A stretch of 64,000 nt of DNA, taken from NCBI GenBank assembly GCA_900312665.1, contig ONZQ02000011.1, forward strand, positions 573,454 to 637,453. The letters run 5' to 3'. Below are positions 21,081 through 35,095 of this stretch, in pieces. A program made the translations under genes and the position numbers. How positions within the stretch are numbered: position 1 is the stretch's first letter; every line of letters begins with the position of its first letter. The notes under the pieces are model-generated. The model saw only the letters and a list, made by a program, of their open reading frames with translations. It was not told the origin of the DNA and did not search any database. The stretch is from Cephalotrichum gorgonifer (lineage: Eukaryota; Ascomycota; Sordariomycetes; Microascales; Microascaceae).

Positions 21081-22320
21081 ATGACCTCTCCATCTTGGAA
21101 GGATCCGCTGGGTGGGATTACCATCGTGGGACACCCTTCACCGGAGTCATCCGTCATTTCGTCGACCCTTTTAGACCCAGATGTCTTCTACAGTCGAATG
21201 GCTGATGTGGAGAAGTTACTTGATCTCTACGTCCCTAATGGCGACCTTGACGACACGACTCGGGTACTATGGCACGCGATTCACAACCTACCAAAACCCG
21301 GGAGCCTTCAACTAATGGCTGAGATCGTCGATATTGGACGCGACGACGAAAAACTTCGCCAGCTCCGAAACTTTTTTGTCGACGCGATATTGAAGCCAAG
21401 TTCGTTGCTCTTCTGGCAGATCAACAAACCCTGCTACATGTAGACAACTAATTTCTGTTATAGTTGGAGCCACGACAGGGAAGACCGCAATCCCTTCTCA
21501 TCCTTCAGTCGACTCCGTGGAAGTCGATGCAATGTTGTCGGAAATCGAGCCTTCCACGCGAAACGACCACGAAGCACTCAAACAAAAGTGCTTAATAAGA
21601 GACGGGTATCGATGTATTCTTTCCAAGAAGTATGACGTGCCTTCTGAAGAGGATGACCTCGTTGTGCCGAACCCTGAAGACATCGGAACCTTCACCCAAT
21701 GCTCTCATATTCTTCCGTTTTCACTTAGGCGGTTTAACGAAGAGAATGAGATGGAGGTATGCCGTTTGCTTGTCTTCTCCCTCTTCGTTCCGATTGGCAA
21801 CCGTACTCACCATTCCATTCCAGACCGAAACCAAAGCGAAAATATGGTGGTCTTTGCATCGCTATTTCCCTGGGCTTCGGGGTAAAATAGAATCCTCAAG
21901 CATAAACCAGGAATCCAATGCGATGACGTTGGACAAAATTCTCCACGACTACTTCGGTCGCTTCTCAATTGCACTCCAACCAACAGTAAGTCGGGAATCT
22001 GCCACAGATTGTTCCAATTACCTGTACTGATAATACTATTCCAGGAAGTGCGCAATAAGTATCGGCTTCATACTTTCCGATACAAGTCGGAGCCCCTACC
22101 CCCATTTGTCACATTTACCTCCCATGACCCCTCGATACCCTTACCGGACAGCGACTTCATATACGTACACTACGTAGTAGCGAAGATCCTGCACGTGAGT
22201 GGTCTCATTGACAAGATCCCACAGTCAGATTGGTCCTTTGCCGGAGTTAAGAGTCTAAACTCTGACGGTTCCACTGATGTGGGCGATGTTCTAAACCGGC
22301 GGTTGCTAATGGACATGTAG
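21081..22320 (+). CDS. HNH-nuclease-domain protein of the fungal HNH_2 type
   Basis: Four exons, 21081-21399, 21464-21756, 21824-21985 and 22045-22320, with introns of 64, 67 and 59 nt that all keep phase, give 349 aa. The N-terminal 100 residues are helical. The HNH core reads LKQKCLIRDGYRCILSKKYD, then TQCSHILPFSL about 40 residues later (SH as the first catalytic His context). The region ending HYFGRF-like (LHDYFGRF) follows, then TFRYKSEPLPPFVTF near the end. Family knowledge: Ascomycota carry many lineage-specific copies of this HNH_2 family, with no established function; a catalytic role is possible but unproven. The start is the ATG at 21081; the frame upstream has only a TTG. The gene ends 471 bp before the transposon island, and its GC content is slightly lower than that of its neighbours. 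Confidence 0.8.
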
Positions 22321-22791
22321 GGTCTTTCCGCCGAGAAGATCCGAATCCTCCCAAAGCGCTAGGAAGCCGGGCCATTAATGTAGGATAGCTCAACCACGTC
22401 CAGCGCGGGCAGAATCATGAAGATCGCGAATTAATATTCGGCGAAATGGGAACAAATCGCCACAGAGCATATACATGCATGGGCCGCATCCTGTGCCGGA
22501 GCTATCAAATAGCTCGAAATTATGTGGTTTGACGTTTTATCAGTCTCTCAGCCAGGCCCTGTTCATATCCCATATCTATAAGATGTTTCGATAAGTCACA
22601 TCTAGCTGTCGAGCTATTACAACATAACCACTTGCAGAGTGTTCGTATTCATGTTCCAGATCCGCAGGCTCGAGGCCGAATCTTACAAGTGCAGCGCGCA
22701 GCGGGAAGGGGAGGGTTTAAACAGTGTAGATTCAGTGTTCCTCGCACCTTAGCGCCTTCTCTCAACTTCGATTACTATCGCTATTATTATA
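22321..22791. other. Left flank of the transposon island
   Basis: Holds the 3' end of the HNH gene and intergenic sequence up to the TA target site (22790-22791). No gene seen. Base composition is ordinary, so there is no obvious heavy RIP leakage here. Confidence 0.6.
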
Positions 22792-22818
22792 CGGAGGCAC
22801 ATTCCAAAAGTTTTGACC
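22792..22818 (+). repeat. Left terminal inverted repeat of the Tc1/mariner element
   Basis: Begins CGGAGGCACATTCC. A perfect inverted match to 46679-46705 over 27 bp. Similarity continues imperfectly to about 22848 with G-to-A differences. The flanking TA is the target duplication. Confidence 0.95.
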
Positions 22819-22936
22819 TGCCAAGACACTAAAAACACCACAATTTTCAGGAAACCCACCTAGGAAACCCCGCACTGAAATTATATGATGATTTTCCCCT
22901 CCCTCTTTCTCTCAGATTGCTCAAAATTACTCAATA

Positions 22937-23242
22937 ATAGCTCCTAATACAGATATCGCAATATACGCCCTTGTTGTGAGCCTTAAGGCATCCTGCAGTG
23001 GGAAGACTACTGCAGAGATTGCAGGCCTCACTGGGCTCCCAAATCGACAGGTCAACCAGATCTATACTTGTACAATTGAGAGAGGATTTGATCTTAATCG
23101 ATGCCCTCTTGATCTTCAAGATGAATATCTCCAAGATGCCCCTTATTCTGGCCAGCCTCTCAAGCATACAGAAAATACAAAAGAGAATATCGTTTCTAAG
23201 GTACACCGGGATCGCTATAGATACAAGAAATCAGTTGCTGAT
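22937..23242 (+). pseudogene. Tc1/mariner transposase, N-terminal part
   Basis: A 102-codon segment, little altered: APNTDIAIYALVVSLKA at the N-terminus, then the helix-turn-helix stretch ALTGLPNRQVNQIY-like (AGLTGLPNRQVNQIYT), ending KKSVAD where the retrotransposon enters. The initiator is ATA instead of ATG, consistent with a G-to-A RIP change. The frame resumes at 38260 (IARELS). The last five bases, CTGAT, are duplicated at 38255-38259. Confidence 0.88.
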
Positions 23243-23481
23243 TGTTACAGGTAAAAAACCTGTTGAATGTTATCAGTACACAGTATCTGGTGCTATCTGC
23301 CAGATGCCTAACTGAAACAGGTATCTACTTAAAGTATAAGTGTACAGGCCCTATATTAATCTATATCTAGCTACTCCCTAGCAGCTAGATAGCATCTTCC
23401 TCTTTCTTCTTTCCCCCTATCTTGAGATAATATATACTTTCAGCTCTAACTGTTAAATAAATTCTTAGCTAAGCTATAATA
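23243..23481 (+). repeat. 5' LTR of family-A copy 1
   Basis: 239 bp. The outer end TGTTACAG is intact; the inner end has changed from CTGTAACA to CTATAATA. It is a direct-repeat partner of 38016-38254. Confidence 0.92.
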
Positions 23482-23759
23482 TATCTCAAGATCTATCAAC
23501 TAAGAAATATCGATATAGTAGCGAGCTATAGATGAAAATAGGCCTATCCAGGTATAAGAGATGTAGATATAATCTCAGATCCAGGAAGGGATTAATATCT
23601 CTATATAGCCCCTATAGATCCAGATCACTAAGCTATATCACCTCCTTCAAGTAGCAAGTACCCTGCTCCTGCCTATCCCCCTTATAGAAGCTATTACTAT
23701 ATCCCTGCTAGCCCTGATATCGGACCTAATATCGATCTTATTATAAATAAGATCTCTCC

Positions 23760-26700
23760 TAAGTCTATTAAAGTTCTCTGGAAAATATAATGAATATCTG
23801 ATTTAGTAGTAGTAGATATATAATAAACTATCTCTTGATATATATCTCTACTCTATAGTATATAAGCAGTAATATCTGATAGGTAGTTGCTTAGATACTG
23901 TACTTAGGAAAGTTACTAAGATCTTCTATAAAGCTAGTAGCTATAATAGGGACTATAATCCTATAAAGTTTATAGAGTATCTTGATTTAGTATACTATAA
24001 TCTTAATATTACTGTCTATATTATAGCTATATTGAGGATATTATAATAAAGAGAGGATCAATTATTTATATACTTTCTCTCCTAGTTTAAGTAGATCTTT
24101 ATCTAGATAGGAGATAGTACTTAAACTGATAATATGAAGATTATATTCCTTAAGGGTATACTGAATATATAGCTATAATATCAGCTTATCTTAGTATAGA
24201 TATCCCTTGAATATAAGGCTTAGAGCCTCAGGGCCTAGGAAGTCTCTAATAGGCTTAAAGATCTTATAAAGAATTAATATTATTATATTGAATAATCTGA
24301 GAGATGCCTGTAAGCCTGAGATGATAAGGGTAATATATCTATATCAGGAATAAATAAGCTAGATGAGGGAAGGAACTATAATAATACTGATATCAAATAT
24401 TAACTGAAATCTGAGATCTGATGATATTATAATTGCCAGGAGATAAGATATCTTATAGTATACTACTATCAGCTTTATATCTCTTATACTGCCTATATAT
24501 AAAGAGGATATAAATATAGTAAAGATAAAGAGAAGAAATTATAAGAAGAGAATAAGAAAGATAACTTATTATCAGAAAAAGAGTAGCCTTAATATAAAAT
24601 CAGATATCAAGGCTAGAATAAGCAGACTTAGAAGGATAGGAAGTATTTAAGCTATAAATAAGCAGTGATCTAGTACTAGTATAGATTAGAATTAATAATA
24701 GACTTATAAATATACTTATTAATATCAGTTATAATTACTATATAGTAATCAGTGAATCCCTCTTTAAGAAGTTTAAGTTACTATTAATTGATCAGAAGAA
24801 GTAGCTTCTCTATAGCTATATAGAAGATAATAAGATAGTAGAGGCTATCGATATTACTAAGTTCTTGAGTAATATAAGTAGCTTCTTTAAAGATATCTAT
24901 ATCTATATAGTGCTAGGCCTTAGAGAGGATCTCTTCTTAAGGAAGCTATAGTATAAGTAGAATAATATAATATATCTAGTAAAGGAGTAGTAACTCCTCT
25001 ATCAGTATAGGGAGATTAAGCTGTGATTTAGTAGCTAGGAAGAGTTATCTCAGATCTAAGAGATCTAAATTATCTATCTTATTATCAGATTAGTATTTAA
25101 TATAGAATCAAGAGGCTGAGGAGGCTGAGAGGAGATTATACTAATACTATAAGCTGGATATAAGCTATCAGCTTAGCAGATATCGATAAAGCTCTGTAGT
25201 AGAAGCTGAGTAGAGATCCTGCTACTACTATCCTATAAGAATTTTTAAAAGAATTCCTGAAGCTATTCTTAAAGGAGGAGGCTAAGAAGTTATCTCTATA
25301 TTATCCTGATAATGATTATAAAGTAAATCTGATATAAGATAATAATGATAATAAAGTATCTCTCCTATAAGGACCTCTCTATAATATATCCTATAAGGAA
25401 CTCCTAGTCCTCTAGAAGATAATTATAGATTTGATTAACTAAGGATTTATCTATATTAGTAGCTTAGTAGCTATAGTATCTATATTATTTATAAAAAAGT
25501 CTAATAGTAGATTCTAGCTCTACTATAATTATAGAGCTCTTAATATAATAATAAAGTAAGATTACTATCCCCTCCTACTGATCTTAGAGATCCTATATAG
25601 CTTATTAAAGATAAAATAGTTTACTAAGTTTAATATAGTTACTATTTTCTATAAATTAAGGATAATAAAAAGCTATAAATATAAGATAGCTTTCTAGATA
25701 TAGTTTAGATCTTTTAAATAGATAGTCTATCTCTTTAGACTTAGCAGTATCCCTACTATATTCTAGTACTATATCAATAATATAATCAGTAAATTCAGAG
25801 AATAGATAATAGTCTATTTAGATGATATTCTGATTTATATAGATAGCTTATATTAGGAATATATAGTATAGGTCTACTATATACTAGTAAGCTTTGAGTA
25901 GGCAGATCTCTATTTAGATCCTATGAAGTATAAGTTTGATATTAAGATAGTTAAGTATCTAGGGTTTATTATAATTACTAGAGAAGAGATATTATATAAT
26001 CTAGATAAGCTATAAACTATTTATAAATAATTAAGGCCTCTCTCTGCTATTGGGATATAAAGTTTCCTTAGATTTATTAATTATTATTAGATTTTTATTC
26101 TAGACTTTATTGAGATTATCTATATCTTAATAATATTAACTGAGAAAAATGTCCCCTTCTACTGGGGGCAGGAAGAATAAGTAGCCTTTGAGGAGCTAAA
26201 ATGCTGCTTTATCAAGGCCCCTCTTCTATAATAATAGGATTATAATTGAGTAACTTAGCTAGAGACTGACTATTCTAGATTTACTTTTAGAAGGACTCTC
26301 TTATAGGAGGATAAGAATAGAATATATAGAGTAGTTGTTTATTACTTATAGTAACTTATTACTATAGAGTATAACTACTTAATCTATAATAAGGAGATAT
26401 TAGTGATTATCAGCTACTTGAAAGTCTAGAGAGTAGAGCTATATAGCTATAGCTCTTTTATAGTAATATATAATTATAAAAATCTTGAGTACTTTATAAT
26501 TAAGAGAGTACTTATAGAGTGATAAAGTTATTAGATTGATAAGATTATATTTTATAACTTCTAGATCAGATATTAGAAAGGGAAGCTTAATATAGTAGCT
26601 GATATATTATCTTACTATAAGTAAGATATATCTGAGGATAGCTTAGATAAATATAAATAAGGGTACTATCAGTAGCTTCTTCTAGAATATATAATTATAG

Positions 26701-27459
26701 ATATTTACTAATTTGAACTATAAGTACTAAGTAGTGCTAATACTACTACTTTATTAATATTCTAGATATTTAAAATATAGTCTGAATTATAGACTCTTTA
26801 GGATAAGGTAGTTATAAATGATAAAGAATTCTAGGCTATATAGATAATGATCTAGTAGAGTATATATTATTTTCTACTATCGATAGACTTGAAGGTATAG
26901 ATCTCAGAATATAGGATCGATATCTTAGGTAGGATAATATATTAGGGATATCTCTGGATATCTAGGAAATAAGCTATAAGTATACTGTAAGATAGATTAA
27001 TATAAGCCTTCTATAATTTGCAGATAGATAGCTATCCAGGCCAGGATATTACTATCTAGCTGATAGATTATAGCTTCTTCTGGCCAGGCTATACTTAGGA
27101 TATCTAGAAATTTATAAAGAACTATAATAAATATAATAGAGCTACTATCTGAAGAAGAGTAAAATAAGAGCTCCTCAAGCCCCTTCTGATATCAGAATAT
27201 ATATATAATAATATAGCTATAGATTTTATAATAGAGCTCCTATCTATAGATAGTAAGAAAGCTATAAATCTCCTTATAATCTATAATTGATTAATTAAAT
27301 TGATAATACTTAAAGTAATAGCTAGTAGTAAAGTAGAAGTATATATAGAGTACTTTCTCTACTACTATATATAGTTCTATAGATTCTCTAGAATCATTAT
27401 CAGTGATCGAGAGATCAACTAGACTAGTAAATTCTAGAAGAGACTCTACTATCTTATAG
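23760..27459 (+). pseudogene. Family-A copy 1 gag-pol, 5' part (RIP-degraded)
   Basis: Gag remnants with a decayed zinc knuckle (YYNCQEIRYL) near 24425. The RT active site still reads VYLDDILIYID (YLDD codons at 25815-25826). RNase H and the first half of integrase follow, ending FTSKFWKRLYYLIDI where the family-B element entered. Numerous TAG/TAA/TGA codons replace Gln, Arg and Trp codons, as expected from RIP. The limits are approximate. Confidence 0.85.
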
Positions 27460-27464
27460 ATATC

Positions 27465-27891
27465 TGTCACGACCTGACGTGACCTCGCAGGTAAACCCCG
27501 CGAGGATGAGTCAGCATGCGGAAGACGGGCGACCAAGGCGACTATCGCAAAGTCGCCCGAGTCGCCCCCAGACCAAACACCATTAGACAACAACGGGTGA
27601 TCGGGGCAACTATAGAAGAGTCGCCCGAGTTGCCCCCAGGGAAGGAATATACTATTTAAACCATACTCCTTACTATATAGCTAGTTATCTTTTCTTTCTG
27701 TAGACAGTAGTTAATCTATAGTCATTCTATAGACAGATATTCAGTTTACCTTGATAACAAGTCCCTTCTCTGAAGATACTTGCACGATATGACTACAACT
27801 TATATAATACTATAATGTTCGGAACTCACTTCTTAACCGGAACCCCGGTCTCACAAACCTTTGTGGGCCCATTACGATTCAGATCGTAATA
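27465..27891 (+). repeat. 5' LTR of the family-B chromovirus
   Basis: 427 bp, starts TGTCACGACC and ends GATCGTAATA. The partner at 34669-35095 starts TGTTATGATC and ends GATCGTAACA. The differences are mostly transitions. Confidence 0.94.
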
Positions 27892-27993
27892 TATTGACTA
27901 CTCCTATTAGGTGAGTGCCCTACTACTAACAGTATCAAGATAGTAGGAAATCAGGAAGCCCCGGCCGGAGGATCAGCCTGATCTCCGAACCTT

Positions 27994-30429
27994 ATGAAGG
28001 AATAACTGCTCGAAGAAATATAGTAACTTGAGGCAGTTAATACAGAGCTGCAGGATTATAATAACCGAGGAGCCCAAGAAATGGAAGCAATCAAGGTACA
28101 TATGGCGGACTTGGAGGTATACCTGAGCAAGCCTGTGGCCAAGTTCTCTGGACCTGAGAAGTTTGATGGGATCTGAGGGAAGCTTCGGCCCTTCCTTATA
28201 TATATAAGAGTCTACTATGACAACTATTATATCTGAAAGGCTTACGAAAAGGTTATCGCTACAGCCGGATTCCTGACAGGTGATGTAGCAGTCTGATTCG
28301 AACTGACTCTTCGAAGTTACTATGAAGAAAAAAGCGAAGAGTAGGAAGAAGAGATCAAGGAAATCTTCACCAGCTATAGTAAGTTTGAAGAAGCAATTAA
28401 GGGAGCCTTTAGCGACCTTGACGAAGATAACTCAATGTAATGTAAGCTACAGGAACTTCGATAAAAAGGATCTGCTTCGGAATATATGATGAAGTTCCAA
28501 TAGATCGCTGTATATCTGGGATAGGATGATAAGCCTATGATCAATCGGTTCTATCATGGACTGAAGGATGAAGTGAAAGATGAACTTACCAAAGTCTTCG
28601 ATCAACCCGAGGAACTCACCAAGTATATAGACCTCGCCATAAGAATCGATAATCGACTCTATGCTCGATGTATGGAAAAGAGAGGATGACAGCTATCAAG
28701 CTACTATAAAGGACAATATCAAAATAAGGGGTACAAGGTAAACATATCCTAGAAATAACAAAATGGGAATACCTCTTGGGGACACTATAGTGGGCCTATA
28801 GAGCTGGACATCAATCAGGCCAACAAGCTAAAGAAAGATAAGAGCACTGTGAAGTATTTTAACTGTGACAAGATGGGTCACTATATCCGGGAGTGTAGGA
28901 AAGAGTGAAACTGGAAGGGAGTGCCTGACAGATAGAAGAATATCAGTTTAAACAGTGCAGCCTAAATCAGTATGGTCTCTGTATATTAACCAGATGATAA
29001 AGAAAAATGGGATCGAATGTACTAAGTGGCAGCATAGGGAGAGCCAGTAGTGGCAAGCCCCCAAGAAACTAATAACGATAACAAAGACATATTTAACTAT
29101 CATATCGACTCTGATAGTAATCTCCAAGAAGATAAGGAACCTGAGCTATAGGGCTACTGGAATAAAGGGAATACCGATAATATCCTGAAGGACCCTCAAT
29201 GGTATAAGATAGCCGAGAAGGTCATCGATGAGCAGCTGCTATCACTGTTTATCAGATGGAGTAGGCTAAGGGACAGAGGATGGTGCCTCCTAGCCTATCA
29301 GTATTATAAATGATACTGGAGAACCCTCGATATAGCCTTGCTGCCTCTGAAGGATGAATATATACAAGTATGACTATGGTATGCTATATATAAACTCGAA
29401 GAGTATGTATGGTTGGCCAGCCTATAAGAGATCTTCGTTCAATATTACTTGGAAGAATGGGACAATATCCGAGAGCGCTATAAAGACTTGGAATATACAA
29501 ATAAGCTGGTGAACGATAAGGAGAATAATACAGTAGAGTCCGAGGGAGATGAAGACTCGATCTGCGATGATATACGCTGTATCTACAGGATGGTGGGAAA
29601 ACTCTACTAAATCACCTGAGAAAATGAGACCATATAAAATCAGATGATAAAGGAAATCCAGTACCTTACTCAGATGACAAGGAAAACCAATGAGTAGATA
29701 CAGTAGCAGAAATAAGCCCAGATAGATCTGGAAGAATATCTGGAAGCAACTCAAGGTTTGAGAAGTAAAGAACCGGAAGGAAGCCCCCCAGAAGGGATTT
29801 TCTGGCCACTGGGGAACCAAGGTCTCGACCTAAACAAGGGTCTGGAAACCTAGTAAAAGGAAATCAGAGCAGAAGAGGACTCCGAGGGATCTGGAAACGA
29901 AGAAACAGAACCGCTAAGCCTTCTTCTATTCCTATGACGGATACAGGAAAGGAGATAAGCAAATATATCTATAAATCATACCACTCCGATGCCAAGGGGA
30001 ACAGGACAGCAGGGCCACCCTGACCCCCAGGGAATTAGAGGGGGTCCACGAGAATATACAGAGGAAGAACAGGAAGAACAAGACTATCAGGAAACCCTAC
30101 AGAGAATCAGAGAAAAACAAGAAACCACCTGAAGACCAATGACTATGGCTGATCGACAGCAGTCGGAATGGTGGGATACCATGGAATAATGGGTCCAGGA
30201 GTGCTTCATACCCCAGATCGAAGTCATTTGAAGACAGGTACAAGTAGTGCTGTACGCTGCCATATAAATTGCTGATCTAGCCGAAGAAATGGGAAAAACA
30301 GATGCCTGGGAAACGAGGGAAATGCTCAGGAAGCATGCCAGGGGACTCAACCGAGAACTTCGAATTATGGAAGTCATAGGACTTCAGCCCTACAAGGAGG
30401 TTATAGAAGAGCAATCAAAAAACAAGTAA
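27994..30429 (+). pseudogene. Family-B gag (RIP-degraded)
   Basis: One frame can be followed from ATG 27994 to TAA 30429 (about 812 codons), broken by stops where TGG or CAA/CAG stood. A capsid-like retrotrans_gag region (FSGPEKFDG, DKPMINRFYHGLKDEVKDEL) is followed by a zinc knuckle YFNCDKMGHYIREC at 28858-28896, whose first Cys is now Tyr. The downstream 1.5 kb, rich in Glu and Gln, has no recognised domain. Pol continues in another frame. Confidence 0.82.
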
Positions 30430-30431
30430 AG

Positions 30432-33400
30432 AGGTGGATAAGTGACTACCGACGACAAGCAAATTGCTTAACAACGATAATAGGCAGATGGCTAGAAGAC
30501 AATGGTCTAGCACTGCACTTACTACTACATGTCCAGATAGAAGGATATGAGACGACCATACTAATCGACAGTAGGTCAAACAGGAATTATATCAGCCTGC
30601 AGTTGATCAATAAGCTACGACTGCCCTGGAGAGAGAAGGAGAAGCCCTATAAGCTAAGTGGATTTGATAGCAAACTAGTGGATTATGACAGCGGTGTAGT
30701 AAGACGAGAGACTGCACAACTCGAGTTAATCATCGGCACTCGAAGCAAATCCATTAGCCTCGATATCACAGCTCCATCTTCGAAACCTCTAGTCCTGGGT
30801 ATGCCATGGCTAAAGAAGAGCAACCTGAAGATCAACTGGGTCAGTGGCCAGCTCTATTGGGACGAGAACCCAATGGGGGACCTGAGCGGAAGGGACTTAG
30901 CCTCTGAGGAGAGCCTATAGAAATAGCCCTTATATAAGTCTAAGGTACTATAAGCAGTCATAAATATGATATAGGAATCTATCGGATACCTGGGACCACC
31001 AGAACACGAAACCAAGCCGGATACTTTGGAGAAGATATTAGAAGAATATAAGAGATATGACAAGCTCTTCAAGGGACAGTTGGATACCGGACTATCTGAA
31101 TACACCGAATGGGACTATGAAATCCTACTAATCGAAGGATCGAAACTGAAACAGCATCGACTATATGCAGCTAATCCACGACAACTTGCTGCAGAAAATA
31201 AGTTTGTGGATGAGGAGCTAGCCAAAGGCTATATCCGACTATCGAAATCACCAAGGGCATACCCATTGTTATAGGTACCCAAGAAGAACAGCGAACTATG
31301 ACCTTGTGTAGACTTTAGGTCTACCAACACCGATATGATCAAAAACCGAACACTGTTATCTTGTATAGATAAGGCACTCGATCAAATCAGTGGAGCAAAC
31401 TGGTTCACGGTACTAGATCTTAAAAGAGCCTACAACCTGATCCGGATTAAACCCGGATATAAGTGGAAAACCGCTATCATTATATGAAAAGGATTATTCG
31501 AATTCGTGGTGATGCTATTCGGGCTCATCAACACACCAGCAACCTTCTAGGCTATGATCAACCATATTTTGAGAGAATATATCGATAGGTTCGCATTCGT
31601 TTACCTCGATGATATCCTCATATACTCCAAGACCCTGGAGGAATACAAGAAACACATATACCTGATTCTACAAGCACTACAGGATGCCAAACTGTTAGTC
31701 GAACCCAAGAAGTATCACTTCTATGTACAGGAAACAGAGTTTCTAGGGCATATCATATACCCTGGAGAAATCAGGATACAATGAAGCAAAGTAGAAGCCA
31801 TACTAGATTAGCCAGTACCTATAAATATAAAGGAAGTCAGAGGATTCCTAGAGCTATATAACTATTACAGGATATTCTTGGAGAAGTACTCCCTGAATAT
31901 AGCCCCTCTGACAGACCTAACTAAGAAAGACCAACTATAGAATTGAGAAGAAAAACACCAAGTAGTATTTAACAAAGTCAAGACCTGAATTGCTGAAGAA
32001 TCAGTACACAGGTCTGCAGACCCTGTGAAACCCTATGAAGTCGAGACTGATATCTGCGACTATAGTATGGGCGCTCAATTCAGACAAAGGGATGAAAATG
32101 GAAAACTATATCCAGTAGCATGGATATCTAAAAAATTCGACAGTACACAACTATATTACAGGATACCTGATAAAGAAATGATGGTAATAATCAAAGTATT
32201 TAAAGAATGGAGATACCATTTGATCAGTATGAAATACTGAGTTAAGGTGTACTCGGATTACAAGAATCTCATCAGCTTTACTACAATCAAACAGCTGAAT
32301 AGCTGACAAGTATAATAGTAGGAGTTCCTATCAGAATATAACTTCGAAATCATCTACTGAAAGGGAGAACTGAATGGACGAGCGGATATATTAAGCAGAC
32401 AACCTGATCATTTCCAAGAAATATCGAGAGAGGAGTTTGCAATGATGGAAATGAACTTGGAAGGAAATATGGTCATCGCTGCTACAACTTCAGCCTTCCA
32501 AGTATAGACGGATATGGAATGGGTCAATAAGCTGCTAGTAGCCTACGAAAAAGACCCAGGACTGAAAGAAGACCCTAAGAACATCAGGAAGGGGAACTTC
32601 TGGATCAGAGGAAACAACATAGTAGTACTAAAGGCTATAGCTGGTGACTTGATAAAAGAAATGCATGAAGCACTATTACTCAGATACCCTGGAATCACTA
32701 AAATGATACAATGACTGCAATAGTACTATCACTTCCAAGGAATAAAGAAGTTGGTCAGAGAAATATTGGAAAAGTGCAGTATATACAGAAAGTCGAAAGC
32801 AGATCGATATAAGCCTTATAGGGAACTACAACCGCTGAAGGTCCCTATGGCACTATAGGACTCAGTTAGTATAGACTATGTCGTCAAGCTACCAAGGTCC
32901 AAGGATCTATCAAACGAACAAAACTACAACAGCATACTAGTTGTAGTAGACAGGCTGACAAAATATACCTATATAATACCATACAATGAGATGATCAAGG
33001 CTACAGAGCTAGTATTTCTATTTATAAGGAATATAGCCTGCAACTACAACTTGCTAAAAGAAATTATCTCAGATCGAGGAAGCATATTCACCTCGAAGTT
33101 CTGGCAAAGCCTAACAGATCATATAGGAATCAAGTATAAGTTATCTACTGCCTATTATAAGTAAACAGATGGATAGATGGAATGGGTCAACTAGATAATA
33201 GAAGTCTATTTGAGATGCTATGTCAATTGGGAATAAAATAACTGGGTAGAACTACTACCGGTAGCCCAATATATTTATAACAGTAGTATATCAGAAAGTA
33301 TAAAGATATCATCATTCTATGCTAATTATGGGATCTAATCAAAAACGGGATTTGAGCTAATAGGCAAGGTAAGCCTAGCAGAAATGGCAGTATTGCAGAC

Positions 33401-34019
33401 TGACTATATAAAGGAACTTTATAAGCAACTTATATTAGAACTAGAATTTGTATAAGAATGAATGAAGAAGTTTGCAGACTGTACAAGGATTGCGAGACTA
33501 ATCCTAGAGGGGGGGAGCAAGGTTTACCTTCTCAGGAAGAATATAGAAGAACAGTATCCCAATATCAAGTCAGTATGACCTAGTGAAAAACTCGACTTCA
33601 AGAAAATCGGACCCTTTAAAATCAAATGGAAAGTCTCGGACAACAACTACAAGCTGGAGCTACCTGATATGATAAAGATATATCTGATATTCTATATCGT
33701 ACTCTTGGAACCAGTATATAACGATACTCCGACTGAGGACTCTGTTGAGGTACCTTCGGTAGAAGATGAATATGAAGTGGAAAAAATATTAGATTTACTG
33801 AGAAAAGATGATGGTATTGAGTATCTAGTCAAGTGGAGAAACTTCGGATATAAGGAAAATATCTGGGAACCCCTCAAGAATCTGAAGAATGCAATAGTAA
33901 AGGTGGCCCAGTTCCATCGGAGGAACCCAGAGCAGCCGAAGCCTCAGGAGACCAAAAATCTAGGCCCAATATATCGAAATCTACTATACCAAAACCACCG
34001 GCAAGTTGAATCTTGCTAA
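30432..34019 (+). pseudogene. Family-B pol: protease, RT, RNase H, integrase, chromodomain
   Basis: One frame throughout. An aspartic protease (TILIDSRSN in place of the DSGA-type motif, VLGMPWL) lies near 30550-30830. RT has FVYLDDILIYS with YLDD at 31602-31613. RNase H has VETDICDYSMGAQF near 32045. The integrase has IDYVVKLPRSKD and TAYYK-TDG-MEWVN near 33150. The C-terminal chromodomain (EYEVEKILDLL, YLVKWRNFG, WEPLKNL) lies at about 33765-33905 and defines a chromovirus. Stops interrupt it roughly every 50-100 codons, nearly all explained by C-to-T or G-to-A changes. The exact 5' limit is uncertain. Confidence 0.88.
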
Positions 34020-34668
34020 TAGCCTGTTGCCTTTTGAGGATAGGATCAGCAGAGATTAGCTTATCCTCTTCCTGTATACCCCGCTTGAACAACTCGAGAC
34101 CCCTGGATCGGATCAATGCCTCCTGCTTATATAAACGATCCAGCTATACGAGAGTCTCTGCGAGATGAGCAGAAGCCTCGGCAGCATCTGCCTCAGCTTG
34201 CTCACGATCTTTTTGAATTTTCTTTTATATATTTAAATTGCAAGTTACTAGGGACAGTCAGGGAGGACCAGAACAGGATGAAATGGAGGAAACCTATATT
34301 GCAAAGTGACTATGTTCTAATCACAAGGTTTATATATATTAGTACAATCCTTACAGTGTTGAGAATGACCTTCCTCACGAGGAAGTATCCGATAAACTCG
34401 GTGGCTGTTGTAATAGCGAGAACATAGTATAGTTTTGTAACTGTTTAAATAGATGAAATCGATAAGAGATGTTTTACGACTATTGTCGGTTTTAGATGAG
34501 CGCTTAGAAATTCGAGACTGCTGAATGCGATTAGATATTGTGGGCGGCTAGAGGAATACGAGGGAAATGAAGGAGGAACTTATGGGAAATAAGAATGTAG
34601 TAAACAGAGAGGGGGATATAGTCTCTTTACAGGCCTTTGGGGATAAAGACCAAGGGGAGGGGGGATCG

Positions 34669-35095
34669 TGTTATGATCTGATGTGATCTTGTGGGTAAAC
34701 CCTGTGAGGATGAGTCAGTATGCGGAAGATGGGCGATCAAGGCGACTATCGCAAAGTCGCCCGAGTCGCCCCCAGACCAAATACCATTGGACAATAACGG
34801 GCGATCGGGGTGACTATGGAAGAGTCGCCTGAGTTGCCCCCAGGGAAGGAATACATTATTTAAACCATGCTCCTTACTATATAGCTAGTTATCTTTTCTT
34901 TCTGTAGACAGTAGTCAATCTACAGTTATTCTACAGACAGATACTTAGTTTACCTTGACAACAAGTCCCTTCCCTGAAGGTACTTGTACGATACGACTAC
35001 AACTTACATGATACTGTAATGTTCGGAACTCACTTCTTAACCGGAACCCCGGTCTCATAAACCTTTGTGGGCCTATTACGATTCAGATCGTAACA
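34669..35095 (+). repeat. 3' LTR of the family-B chromovirus
   Basis: 427 bp, the same length as the 5' LTR. Ends TAACA and is followed by the ATATC duplication. Confidence 0.94.

Larger units (their letters stand above)
27465..35095 (+). mobile_element. Gypsy chromovirus, family B, inserted in the family-A integrase
   Basis: 7631 bp with 427-bp LTRs (27465-27891 and 34669-35095). The ATATC target duplication (27460-27464, 35096-35100) lies inside the integrase of family-A copy 1. A purine tract (AGGGGAGGGGGGATCG) precedes the right LTR. Gag and Pol lie in different frames. It is less AT-biased and has fewer stops than its host element, which fits a younger insertion exposed to less RIP. Confidence 0.94.
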
